Assembly: GCF_017642925.1 (NCBI RefSeq)
Contig: NZ_JAEPOL010000001.1
Location: forward strand, 124,001 to 188,000
DNA from: Maricaulis sp.
GTDB taxonomy: Bacteria; Pseudomonadota; Alphaproteobacteria; Caulobacterales; Maricaulaceae
Length of the DNA: 64,000 nt
Direction of reading: 5' to 3'
The first letter of the stretch is position 1. Each line of letters opens with the position of its first letter. The translations under genes and the position numbers were made by a program. Below are positions 8,913-17,212 of this stretch, in pieces. The notes under the pieces are model-generated. The model searched no databases. It had not been told where the DNA came from and was given only the letters and a program-made list of their open reading frames with translations.

Positions 8913-9617
8913 CTATTCGGATTTCAGATTCTTCCGGAAGAATTCCAGGGTGCGGCTGTCGGCGAGATGGGCGCTCTCGGGATTATAATGTGCCCCCTCG
9001 ATGCGCGAGAAGGCGTGCTCATCGTCGGGATAGTCGTGCAGGGTCACCTGCAGGTGCGGGTCGAGGCCGGTGTGCATCGCGGCCTGAGATTCCGGCGGCA
9101 CGAACTCGTCGCGGCCGGCGATATGCAGCATCAGCGGTTTCGAGATCTTGCCGGCCTCGTCGAGAAAGTTCGGGATATTGACGCCGTAATAGCCGACCGT
9201 GGCATCGCTGTCGGTGCGCGCTGCGGTGAGATAGGCCATCAGCCCGCCGAGGCAGAAGCCGATGGCGCCCACCTTGCCCGTGCACCCGTCCAGCTTGCGC
9301 ACATGATCAAGGGTGGCCTGGACGTCTTCGATGCCCGTATCCGGGTTGAACTTGCCCATCAGATCGAAAGCCTTATCGAGCTCGGCCTGGGTCTTGTCTG
9401 TAATGTCGACACCCGGCTCGATCCGCCAGAACAGGTCGGGGCAGACCGCGATGAAGCCCTGGGAGGCCAGGCGGTCGCACATCTCGCGCATCACATGATT
9501 GACGCCGAAGATTTCCTGCAGGACGACGATGCCGGGTCCGGTACCGCTCGCCGGTTTGGCCAGATAGGCCGAGAATTCGCCGGCCGGCCCGGTGATGCGG
9601 ATGTCTTGACCTGTCAT
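8913..9617 (-). CDS. Dienelactone hydrolase family protein
   Basis: A 234-residue alpha/beta-hydrolase with the DLH catalytic triad: nucleophile C122 in GFCLGG, D170 in AGRDEFV and H201 in DDEHAF, plus the activating E36 in LQEIFGV. Length and order match carboxymethylenebutenolidase. Start ATG 9615-9617 has AGGAG just upstream. No chlorocatechol or other ring-cleavage genes are nearby, so a general esterase/lactonase role is as likely as aromatic degradation. It diverges from the small DUF6489 gene across about 50 bp. Confidence 0.88.
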   Translation of the reverse strand: MTGQDIRITGPAGEFSAYLAKPASGTGPGIVVLQEIFGVNHVMREMCDRLASQGFIAVCPDLFWRIEPGVDITDKTQAELDKAFDLMGKFNPDTGIEDVQATLDHVRKLDGCTGKVGAIGFCLGGLMAYLTAARTDSDATVGYYGVNIPNFLDEAGKISKPLMLHIAGRDEFVPPESQAAMHTGLDPHLQVTLHDYPDDEHAFSRIEGAHYNPESAHLADSRTLEFFRKNLKSE

Positions 9618-9666
9618 GTCATGCTCCTGTTCATTGGAAGAGGACCCACCATCCTGCGAGGCGGCC

Positions 9667-9930
9667 ATGAAGGTCAACATCGAGATCGAATGCACACCTG
9701 AGGAAGCGCGCAGCTTTCTCGGCCTGCCGGACGTCACGGCGCTCAATGAGAGCCTGATGGCGGAAATGCAGAAGCGGGCTGAAGCAAATATGGATCAGCT
9801 GGACCCCGAGGTTCTGATGCGTCAATGGTCGGCCTTTGGTGGCCAGATGACGAACCAGTTCATGGAGCTGATGCGCAGTGCGGCCGGGCCCGCTGCCGGC
9901 GGCAAGACGGGCAGCAGCAAGGATCGCTAG
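9667..9930 (+). CDS. DUF6489 family small protein
   Basis: An 87-residue protein beginning MKVNIEIECTPEEARSFLGL, which is characteristic of a small conserved alphaproteobacterial family (DUF6489). It continues through a helical amphipathic middle (AEMQKRAEANMDQLDPEVLM) to a low-complexity tail. ATG 9667 is chosen because the conserved region begins there; an earlier in-frame ATG at 9616 adds a serine/cysteine-rich stretch that overlaps the divergent gene. Its stop is 3 bp before mnmE, so the two are co-transcribed. The function is unknown. Confidence 0.8.
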   Translation: MKVNIEIECTPEEARSFLGLPDVTALNESLMAEMQKRAEANMDQLDPEVLMRQWSAFGGQMTNQFMELMRSAAGPAAGGKTGSSKDR

Positions 9931-9933
9931 GCC

Positions 9934-11250
9934 GTGAACACGACAATCTATGCCCTGTCGACGCCCCCGGGACGGTCCGGTGTGGCGGTGGTCCGCCTGT
10001 CCGGTCCTGGCGCGGGCGGCATGCTGGATGCGCTGGCGGGTCTGCCGAGGCCGGAGCCGCGCCGGGCGGCGCTTCGCACGCTGAATGCTCCCGACGCGTC
10101 CGTCATCGACCGGGCACTGGTGCTATGGTTTCCGGGTCCGGCAAGCTTCACCGGCGAGGATTGTGTCGAACTGCACCTGCATGGCGGGCCGGCCGTGATC
10201 GAGGCCGCGCTGTCCGCGCTCGACGAGAGCGGGGCGGTACCGGCCGAGCCGGGCGAGTTCACGCGGCGAGCCTTCGAGAATGACAAGCTGGATCTGACCG
10301 AGGCTGAGGGTCTGGCGGATCTGATCGAGGCCGAGACCGAGGGGCAGCGGCAGCAGGCCCTGGCGCAGATGTCCGGGGCTCTGCGTCAGCTCTATGAGGG
10401 TTGGCGCGAGGATCTGATCGTCGCCATGGCCTCGATCGAGGGGGAGATCGACTTCCCCGACGAGGCCGATGTTCCTGACGCATTGTCCCACGTGGCACAC
10501 GCGCCGCTGAGCCGGCTGATTGCGTCCATGGAAGCCCATCTGGATGATGGCCGGCGCGGCGAGCGCGTGCGGACCGGCTTTTCCATCGCGCTGATCGGGG
10601 CACCGAATGCGGGCAAGTCGAGCCTGTTGAACCGGCTCGCACGGCGCGAAGCGGCCATCGTCACGGATATTCCCGGCACCACGCGGGACGTGGTCGAGGT
10701 GCGCGTCACCATGGCGGGCTTTCCGGTGATCATTTCCGACACGGCGGGTCTGCGCGAGGCTGTGGATGCCATCGAGGCCGAGGGCGTCCGGCGGGCGCTG
10801 GATCGCGCCGACAATGCGGACCTGCGGATCGGCGTCGTGGATGCTCGGTCTGATGAGGATCTGCTCGATCTGCGCGGACGTCTGAAGGACGACGATCTGC
10901 TTGTTCTCAACAAGCTCGACCTGGCGCCGCAAAAGCGGTCGGAAGGGGCTTACCGTCTCTCGGCCAAGTCCGGCGACGGTGTGGACATGCTCGAGGCGAA
11001 GATCGAGGAGATCGTGCGCGAGCGCCTCGGCGCGCGGGAACTGCCGGCGTTGAGCCGGGCCCGGCATCGCCGTGCGGTGGAAAGCGCGCTGGGGGCCCTG
11101 AAGCGCTGCCGCGAGCGGCTGGCCGATGCGCCGGAGCTCGCAGGCGAGGATGCGCGATTGGCTGTGCGGGCGCTGGAAAGCCTGACCGGCCGCGTCGGTG
11201 TTGAGGACGTTCTCGACCGGGTGTTCAGCCAGTTCTGCATCGGCAAGTAG
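9934..11250 (+). CDS. mnmE: tRNA-5-carboxymethylaminomethyluridine GTPase MnmE
   Basis: The 438-residue product starts with GTG at 9934. The N-terminal folate-binding domain has TIYALSTPPGRSGVAVVRLS and LHGGPAV. The central G domain has GAPNAGKSSLLN (G1), DIPGTTRD (G2), DTAGLRE (G3) and NKLD (G4). It ends with the family terminus CIGK, whose Cys is catalytic. With MnmG it installs the cmnm5 group on U34 of certain tRNAs. mnmG lies 124 bp downstream, and the gap between them carries a perfect parS site. Confidence 0.97.
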   Translation: MNTTIYALSTPPGRSGVAVVRLSGPGAGGMLDALAGLPRPEPRRAALRTLNAPDASVIDRALVLWFPGPASFTGEDCVELHLHGGPAVIEAALSALDESGAVPAEPGEFTRRAFENDKLDLTEAEGLADLIEAETEGQRQQALAQMSGALRQLYEGWREDLIVAMASIEGEIDFPDEADVPDALSHVAHAPLSRLIASMEAHLDDGRRGERVRTGFSIALIGAPNAGKSSLLNRLARREAAIVTDIPGTTRDVVEVRVTMAGFPVIISDTAGLREAVDAIEAEGVRRALDRADNADLRIGVVDARSDEDLLDLRGRLKDDDLLVLNKLDLAPQKRSEGAYRLSAKSGDGVDMLEAKIEEIVRERLGARELPALSRARHRRAVESALGALKRCRERLADAPELAGEDARLAVRALESLTGRVGVEDVLDRVFSQFCIGK

Positions 11251-11271
11251 GCTCTCGTGAACCGCGCGGCG

Positions 11272-11287
11272 TGTTTCACGTGAAACA
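11272..11287. promoter_or_regulatory. parS: parS site, perfect consensus
   Basis: TGTTTCACGTGAAACA is an exact 16-bp palindrome identical to the canonical ParB-binding sequence. It lies in the mnmE-mnmG intergenic gap, 2.6 kb upstream of parA. Confidence 0.95.
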
Positions 11288-11374
11288 CGCGGGTGTGCCC
11301 CTCGACTCGACGACCTGCGGGCATTATGTAGGCCGACCTTTTCCGCAAGTCAGAGCGTCGGGATCGATCCGGTC

Positions 11375-13234
11375 ATGAAGCAATGGGATGTCATCGTCAT
11401 CGGGGGCGGACACGCCGGCTGTGAAGCCGCGTCCGCAGCCGCACGTCTGGGCGCCTCGACCCTGTTGCTGACCCATCGTCTCGACACGATCGGCGAGATG
11501 TCTTGCAATCCGGCCATTGGCGGTCTGGGCAAGGGGCATCTGGTTCGCGAAGTCGACGCGCTGGACGGGGTGATGGGCCGTGTCGCGGATGCGTCGGGGA
11601 TCCAGTTTCGTTTGCTCAACCGGTCCAAGGGTCCGGCCGTGCGCGGTCCGCGGACCCAGTCCGACCGGGCGCTCTACAAGACCGCGATGCAATCGGCTCT
11701 GGGCGCGACGGACAATCTGGAGATCCGGGCCGCGGCGGTAGAGGACCTGATCATCGACCAGGGCCGCTGCGTCGGTGTGACGGATGCCGCGGGGAATGAA
11801 TACGCCGCCGCGTCTGTCGTGCTCACGACAGGCACTTTCCTGCGCGGCATGATCCATCGCGGTGCCGAGCGTATTCCCGCCGGGCGGGCCGGCGAGGCGC
11901 CGGCTGTGGGTCTGGGCGAGACGCTCTACGGGCTCAAGCTGCAGATGGGCCGTCTCAAGACCGGAACTCCGGCGCGGCTGAAGAAATCGTCGATCGACTG
12001 GGACGCACTGGAGCAGCAGGCGGCTGACGAGACGCCGGTGCCGTTCTCCTTCCTGACCGACCGGATCGAGGTGCCGCAGATCACCTGCGCTATCTCCCGG
12101 ACCACGGAAGCGACGCACGCCATCATCGCCGCCAATCTGGAACACTCCGCCGTTTATTCCGGCGCGATTGCCGGGCGCGGGCCGCGCTATTGCCCCTCCA
12201 TCGAGGACAAGGTGGTGCGCTTTGCCGACCGGACCAGTCACCAGGTTTTCCTGGAGCCGGAAGGGCTGGATGACGACACCGTCTATCCCAATGGCATCTC
12301 CACCTCGCTGCCCGACCACGTGCAGGACGCCTTCCTGAAGACCCTGCCGGGTCTCGAACAGGTCGAGGTGAAGCGCTACGGCTATGCCATCGAATACGAT
12401 TATGTCGACCCGCGCGAGCTTGACGCGACACTTCAGGTGCGCGCCGTTACGGGGCTCTGGCTGGCCGGTCAGATCAATGGCACGACGGGCTATGAAGAGG
12501 CCGCTGCCCAGGGCGTGATGGCCGGCTTCAATGCGGCACTGTCCGCTCAGGCGCGCGAGCCTTTCGTGCTCAGCCGGTCGGACGCCTATATCGGTGTGAT
12601 GATCGACGATCTGATCACGCGCGGTGTCAGCGAGCCCTATCGCATGTTCACCTCGCGCGCCGAATACCGGCTCACCCTGCGCGCCGACAATGCCGATCAG
12701 CGCCTCACGCCGAAGGCGATCGCGCTGGGAGCGGCGTCTGTTTCACGTGAAACACGCTTCACCAGAAAGATGGCGGCGCTCGAAACGACCCGCAGCCAGG
12801 TGCAGGCGCTCACCCTGACGCCGAACGAGGCGAAGGCGCACGGCTTGTCCGTGAATGCCGATGGCAAGCGCCGCACGGCGAGTGAACTGCTCGCCTACCC
12901 GGATATCGCCTGGAGCGACCTCGCACCGATCTGGCCCGAGCTGGACGGTATCGCGCCGGACATTGTCGAGCAGATCGAGATCGACGCGCTCTATGCCGGC
13001 TATATCGATCGTCAGCAGGCCGATATTCTCGCCTTCCGCCGGGACGAAGCTGTGCGCCTTCCGCGTGATCTCGACTATCGCTCTGTCGGCGGGCTGTCGA
13101 ACGAAGCGCGCGAGAAGCTGGAGCGCGCGCGCCCCGAGACCTTGGGCCAGGCCTCGCGTATCGAAGGCGTCACGCCGGGCGCTCTGACAGCGGTTCTGGC
13201 GCATGTGAAACGGCTCAGCAAAGAGGCCAGCTAG
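11375..13234 (+). CDS. mnmG: tRNA uridine-5-carboxymethylaminomethyl modification enzyme MnmG (GidA)
   Basis: The 619-residue FAD protein opens with the dinucleotide-binding motif [19 protein letters not shown]. It contains [35 protein letters not shown] and the second signature [16 protein letters not shown], all family hallmarks. The helical C-terminus contacts MnmE. Within the C-terminal third, the peptide ASVSRET is encoded across a perfect parS site (12739-12754), so this coding sequence also serves as a ParB-binding locus. rsmG begins on the base after the stop codon. Confidence 0.97.
   Translation: MKQWDVIVIGGGHAGCEAASAAARLGASTLLLTHRLDTIGEMSCNPAIGGLGKGHLVREVDALDGVMGRVADASGIQFRLLNRSKGPAVRGPRTQSDRALYKTAMQSALGATDNLEIRAAAVEDLIIDQGRCVGVTDAAGNEYAAASVVLTTGTFLRGMIHRGAERIPAGRAGEAPAVGLGETLYGLKLQMGRLKTGTPARLKKSSIDWDALEQQAADETPVPFSFLTDRIEVPQITCAISRTTEATHAIIAANLEHSAVYSGAIAGRGPRYCPSIEDKVVRFADRTSHQVFLEPEGLDDDTVYPNGISTSLPDHVQDAFLKTLPGLEQVEVKRYGYAIEYDYVDPRELDATLQVRAVTGLWLAGQINGTTGYEEAAAQGVMAGFNAALSAQAREPFVLSRSDAYIGVMIDDLITRGVSEPYRMFTSRAEYRLTLRADNADQRLTPKAIALGAASVSRETRFTRKMAALETTRSQVQALTLTPNEAKAHGLSVNADGKRRTASELLAYPDIAWSDLAPIWPELDGIAPDIVEQIEIDALYAGYIDRQQADILAFRRDEAVRLPRDLDYRSVGGLSNEAREKLERARPETLGQASRIEGVTPGALTAVLAHVKRLSKEAS
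12739..12754. promoter_or_regulatory. parS: parS site inside mnmG, perfect consensus
   Basis: TGTTTCACGTGAAACA, an exact match on both strands, is embedded in the mnmG reading frame, where it encodes part of SVSRET. Confidence 0.95.
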
Positions 13235-13858
13235 GTGACACGCGACGAATTCCAGGCCCGAACGGGTGTTTCACGTGAAACGCTCGACGGGTTCGACCGC
13301 TGGCGGCAGATTCTCGTCGAGACGAGCGCTCACACCAATCTGGTGGCCCGCAGTTCGCTCGATCATTTCTGGGAGCGCCACGCTCTCGACAGTTTCCAGC
13401 TGATGCCGCTTGTTTCACGTGAAACGCGTCTCGTGGCCGATCTCGGCGCCGGTGCCGGCTTCCCCGGCATGGCCCTGGCGCTCGGTTTCCGCGACCGCGG
13501 ACAGGCGGCTCGTGTGGTCATGGTGGATTCCGTGGGCAAGAAGGTCGCCTTCCTGCGCAAGGTGATCGACGATCTCGGCCTCAATGCCGAAGCGCGCTCG
13601 GTGCGGGTGGAGACGCTCGATCCTGCGGAAGGTTTCGATCTCGTCACTGCGCGCGCCTTCGCGCCGTTGAATAAATTATTGGGCTATGCCGAGCCCCTGT
13701 TGAAAAACGGGGCTGAAGGCCTCTTCTTCAAGGGCCGCCAGTACCAGGATGAATTGACCGAAGCCCGCAAAAGCTGGACAGTTGATCCGGAAGTCATACC
13801 CAGCCAGACGAGCGACGGTGTGATCCTGCGCATCAAAGAGGTCGAGCGTGTCCGATAA
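13235..13858 (+). CDS. rsmG: 16S rRNA (guanine-N7)-methyltransferase RsmG (GidB)
   Basis: The 207-residue SAM-dependent enzyme methylates G527 of 16S rRNA. Motif I is [15 protein letters not shown], followed by [14 protein letters not shown] and the [11 protein letters not shown] segment typical of the family. It starts with GTG directly after the mnmG stop and ends 11 bp inside parA, so translation is continuous through mnmG-rsmG-parA. Two near-perfect parS sites lie in its first 65 codons, each encoding VSRET in the same frame. Confidence 0.96.
   Translation: MTRDEFQARTGVSRETLDGFDRWRQILVETSAHTNLVARSSLDHFWERHALDSFQLMPLVSRETRLVADLGAGAGFPGMALALGFRDRGQAARVVMVDSVGKKVAFLRKVIDDLGLNAEARSVRVETLDPAEGFDLVTARAFAPLNKLLGYAEPLLKNGAEGLFFKGRQYQDELTEARKSWTVDPEVIPSQTSDGVILRIKEVERVR
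13267..13282. promoter_or_regulatory. parS: parS site inside rsmG, 15/16 match
   Basis: TGTTTCACGTGAAACG differs from consensus only in the last base. It encodes part of GVSRETL near the RsmG N-terminus. Confidence 0.9.
13411..13426. promoter_or_regulatory. parS: parS site inside rsmG, 15/16 match
   Basis: TGTTTCACGTGAAACG is the second rsmG copy, 144 bp after the first, which is an exact multiple of three. It encodes LVSRETR just before the SAM-binding motif. Confidence 0.9.
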
Positions 13859-14693
13859 GAACGAGCGCCGCAGAGCGCCCCGCGTCATCGCCATCGCCAA
13901 CCAGAAGGGCGGCGTGGGCAAGACCACCACCGCCATCAATCTGGGAACCGCCCTGGCGGCCATCCGCCAGAAGGTCGCGATCATCGATCTGGACCCCCAG
14001 GGCAATGCCTCCACCGGTCTGGGCGTGCCGCCCAGCAAGCGGACCCTGACATCCTATGACGTGCTGGTGGGTGGCGACCCGCTGAAATCGGCTTTGGTTC
14101 CCACTGTCGTGCCCGGCCTGTCCATCGTGCCGTCCGATCAGCTCCTGTCCGGGGTCGAGCTGGAACTGGCCGACGATCAGCGCCGTTCCTACCGGCTCAA
14201 GCGCGCCGTCGACCAGAGCATTGCGGCGCTGTCGCACGATGAAGACGGGCTGGACTATATCCTGATTGACTGTCCGCCCTCGCTGAACGTTCTGACGGTG
14301 AATTCGCTCACCGCGGCCGATGCCATCCTGGTGCCGCTGCAGTGCGAATTCTTTGCCCTCGAGGGTCTGTCCCAGCTCCTGCGCACCGTCGAGCGTGTGC
14401 GCGGCCACCTGAACACCAAGCTGGAGATCCAGGGCGTCGTGCTGACCATGTATGATGGCCGCAATAATCTCTCCGCCGAAGTCGCTGCCGATGTGCGCGA
14501 GCATTTCGGCGAGAAGGTCTACAAGACCATGATCCCGCGCAATGTGCGGGTCTCTGAAGCGCCCTCCGTGGGCAAGCCGGTGCTGCTCTACGATCTGCAG
14601 TGCACCGGGTCTCAGGCCTATATCAGCCTGGCCAAGGAAATCGTCCAGCAAGAGCGCAAACGCCGCCGGGAAGAGCAGGGTGAAGCCGCATGA
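13848..14693 (+). CDS. parA: Chromosome partitioning ATPase ParA
   Basis: The 281-residue deviant Walker ATPase starts with GTG 13848, inside the rsmG 3' end. The P-loop is [14 protein letters not shown], the switch region has [13 protein letters not shown] and [16 protein letters not shown]. The length fits chromosomal (small, HTH-less) ParA. ParA-ATP forms a gradient on the nucleoid that pulls ParB-parS complexes toward the pole; in this group it acts on the newly replicated origin region. Its stop overlaps the parB start by 4 bp. Confidence 0.97.
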   Translation: MSDKNERRRAPRVIAIANQKGGVGKTTTAINLGTALAAIRQKVAIIDLDPQGNASTGLGVPPSKRTLTSYDVLVGGDPLKSALVPTVVPGLSIVPSDQLLSGVELELADDQRRSYRLKRAVDQSIAALSHDEDGLDYILIDCPPSLNVLTVNSLTAADAILVPLQCEFFALEGLSQLLRTVERVRGHLNTKLEIQGVVLTMYDGRNNLSAEVAADVREHFGEKVYKTMIPRNVRVSEAPSVGKPVLLYDLQCTGSQAYISLAKEIVQQERKRRREEQGEAA

Positions 14694-15619
14694 CATCCAC
14701 TGACAAGAATCGTCGTCTGGGCCGGGGCCTCTCGGCCCTTCTGGGCGAGGTCGAGACCGAGGACTATGCCGCGCCGGATGGCGGCGATGCGCCGGCCTCC
14801 GCGCCGCGTTCGCGCGATGGCGTGCGCACCCTGCCGATCGAGCTGATCCGCCCGAACCCGGACCAGCCGCGCAAGACCATCACCGAGGCGGAGCTGGAAA
14901 CGCTGTCGGAATCGATTGCCGAAAAAGGCGTGGTCCAGCCGATCCTGGTGCGGCCCGTCAAGGGCGAGGGCGAAGCCTATGAGATCGTTGCAGGGGAACG
15001 CCGCTGGCGAGCGGCCCAGAAGGCCCGCTTGCACGATATTCCGGCGCTTGTCCGCGAGCTCACCGACAAGGAAACGCTGGAAATCGGCATTGTCGAGAAC
15101 GTTCAGCGCTCGGACCTCAACCCGGTGGAAGAGGCGCATGCCTATCGCCAGCTGATCGACCGTTTCGGTCACACCCAGGACGATGTCGCGCGCGCCGTGT
15201 CGAAGAGCCGCAGCCATGTCGCCAACATGGTGCGCCTTCTGGCCCTGCCGGAGGCCGTCCTGACGTCTCTTGCCAGCGGTGAAATCAGCACGGGTCACGC
15301 CCGCGCGATCGCCTCGGCGCCCGATCCGGAAGCGCTGGTCCGTATCATTGTCGAGAAAGGCCTGTCCGTACGCGAGGCCGAGCGCCTGGCGCGCGATGCG
15401 CAGGCCGGCAAAGCGTCTGACGGCAAGGCTGGCAAGGCCTCCAAACCTGGTGACAAGGATGCTGACACGCGAGCTCTCGAGTCCGATGTTACCGCACGCC
15501 TCGGCCTGTCGGTCGATATCCGGCACGGCAATAAGGGCGGCGAGATCCGGGTGCAGTACAAGACACTCGAACAGCTCGACGATGTCTGCCGCCGGCTGTC
15601 CGGAAACCGCACCGCCTGA
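14690..15619 (+). CDS. parB: Chromosome partitioning protein ParB
   Basis: The 309-residue CTP-dependent DNA clamp binds parS and spreads. The N-terminal domain includes LIRPNPDQPRK and the CTP-binding arginine patch GERRWRAAQKA. The central helix-turn-helix region has HTQDDVARAVSKSRSHVANMVRLL. The C-terminal dimerisation domain ends LEQLDDVCRRLSG. A short Gly/Lys/Ser-rich linker lies around residues 238-262. It partners with ParA upstream and with the five parS sites in this window. It is convergent with holA, 18 bp apart. Confidence 0.97.
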   Translation: MTSTDKNRRLGRGLSALLGEVETEDYAAPDGGDAPASAPRSRDGVRTLPIELIRPNPDQPRKTITEAELETLSESIAEKGVVQPILVRPVKGEGEAYEIVAGERRWRAAQKARLHDIPALVRELTDKETLEIGIVENVQRSDLNPVEEAHAYRQLIDRFGHTQDDVARAVSKSRSHVANMVRLLALPEAVLTSLASGEISTGHARAIASAPDPEALVRIIVEKGLSVREAERLARDAQAGKASDGKAGKASKPGDKDADTRALESDVTARLGLSVDIRHGNKGGEIRVQYKTLEQLDDVCRRLSGNRTA

Positions 15620-15637
15620 TTCCTCAAAGATATAAAG

Positions 15638-16690
15638 CTAGCGGCTGGCCTGTGCAGCGCCGCGGGCCAGCCGGATCAGCAATTCGCTGACCAGGGCCTC
15701 GGCCGGGCTGCCCGAGCGCTTGACGTCGCGCTCGGCCTGGAAGGCGAGCTGTCTGGCGTGCTCCAGCCGGCGTCCCCGCCACAGGCTGACCTGCCGCTTG
15801 AAGGCATCGGCCTGGGGCCCGAAGCGCGGCGCACCGGAGCGCGCCAGGGCGGCATCATCCCCGCCGGAGCTCTGCACGACACCGATCTGGTCGAGCCGCC
15901 GCTGCAGGGCGCGCAGGATGGCAACCGGGCTGCCACCCGCACTGACGGACCGGACATAGGCCTTGTCGGCTTCGGCGAGCCGGCCGAGCAGGGCAGGCTC
16001 GATGACGGCATCCATCTGGGCCTCGCCCTGGTCGGCGGCGATGGCCTCGACATCCTCGATCGAGACGACATCGTCACCCTCGGCGCGCTGGCTGCGGAGA
16101 CCCTTGTAGAGAATCAGCTTGTCGATCTCGCCGCGGGCGAGCGCCCGGTCACCTTCGAGCCGCGGCAGCCAAATCATGCGCGCATCGGAAGCAATCGACA
16201 GACCTTCAGCTTTAAGTAGGTCTTCTGCGAGGTTTCCGAGCGATCGCGCGTCATCAGCATAACATGCTATAGATAAAGCCTTTTTCGCCGGTTCGAAGGT
16301 TTTTCTGAGCTTCCCTCGCGGCGTTAGATCCCCGGACTCGACCACGAGTACGGTTTGCGGCGCGAGAGAGCCGCTCTCGATCTCCGAAATCACGTCCGCA
16401 ACGGGGCCGCCGCCGGTCTCGCCGCTGAGCCGGACCCGGACCAGGCGCTGACCGCCGGTCAGCGACATGGCGACCATCGCGTCGGCCAGGGCGGCCGGAT
16501 CGGATTTGAGGTCTTCCTCGGTGAGCAGGGTCAGCGCGAAGGGATCGTCGGGATCGGACAGGATCGACTTGACCAGCGTGCTGGCGCGCTCGTGAGCGAG
16601 GCCGCGATCCGGCCCGTAGATCAGATAGGCCTTGATGGCCGGATCCGGGGTCCGGACGCGCGCATCGGCGTCGCGGGCCGATACCTTCAT
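15638..16690 (-). CDS. holA: DNA polymerase III subunit delta
   Basis: The 350-residue clamp-loader subunit opens the beta sliding clamp. Recognisable blocks are LIYGPDRGLAHERAS near the N-terminus, a region rich in acidic residues around LTEEDLKSDPAALADAM, EIDKLILYKG and the C-terminal helical collar RLDQIGVVQ. The ATG at 16688-16690 overlaps the lptE stop (ATGA), so this is the last gene of the DUF3576-leuS-lptE-holA operon, a conserved alphaproteobacterial order. Confidence 0.92.
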   Translation of the reverse strand: MKVSARDADARVRTPDPAIKAYLIYGPDRGLAHERASTLVKSILSDPDDPFALTLLTEEDLKSDPAALADAMVAMSLTGGQRLVRVRLSGETGGGPVADVISEIESGSLAPQTVLVVESGDLTPRGKLRKTFEPAKKALSIACYADDARSLGNLAEDLLKAEGLSIASDARMIWLPRLEGDRALARGEIDKLILYKGLRSQRAEGDDVVSIEDVEAIAADQGEAQMDAVIEPALLGRLAEADKAYVRSVSAGGSPVAILRALQRRLDQIGVVQSSGGDDAALARSGAPRFGPQADAFKRQVSLWRGRRLEHARQLAFQAERDVKRSGSPAEALVSELLIRLARGAAQASR

Positions 16691-17205
16691 GGCGTGGCGG
16701 GTCCGCGGGTGTGGATCTCGTCCAGGGCGCGGACAAGCTGCATGGAAACCCGCTGGGCTGCCATCCGGGCGGCACGGGCCTGGGCATCCTGTTCGGAGAT
16801 CATGGAGGCGTAGACAGAGCTCGACAGATTGTAGGAGGCCTCGCCATAGGTGGAGCCGACCAGAACCGGATCGGTCTCTCCGTCACGATAAAGCGCATAG
16901 TCGACTTCGAGCCGGATGGAAAAGCGCCGGACGATCGCATCGGCCCCGACGCCCAGTCCGGTCGCGCCCAGATCCGTCTCCGTTCGCAGCGTCAGATCGC
17001 CATTGGCATGGCGCGAGCCCATCTGGTCGATCAGGGCCTCCTGAAGCAGGAAGTCGACCCGTTCATCGCCTGTCTCGACGCGGATCTGGGACAGCGTGCT
17101 GCCGACAGCGCTCGATCCATACATCGGCGAGAAACCGCAAGCGCCCAGCGCCAGCGTGAAAGAGGCTGCCAGAGAGCCCAGGATCACTCGACGGCTGGTA
17201 CGCAT
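16687..17205 (-). CDS. lptE: LPS assembly lipoprotein LptE
   Basis: A 172-residue outer-membrane lipoprotein that plugs LptD and helps place lipopolysaccharide in the outer leaflet. The signal reads VILGSLAASFTLALGACGFSP with lipidation at the Cys of LGAC, followed by the LptE-type FSPMYGSS segment. Sequence similarity in this family is low, so placement between leuS and holA, its standard neighbours, carries much of the weight. It begins 7 bp after the leuS stop and is translationally coupled to holA. Confidence 0.9.
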   Translation of the reverse strand: MRTSRRVILGSLAASFTLALGACGFSPMYGSSAVGSTLSQIRVETGDERVDFLLQEALIDQMGSRHANGDLTLRTETDLGATGLGVGADAIVRRFSIRLEVDYALYRDGETDPVLVGSTYGEASYNLSSSVYASMISEQDAQARAARMAAQRVSMQLVRALDEIHTRGPATP

Positions 17206-17212
17206 GGTTTTC

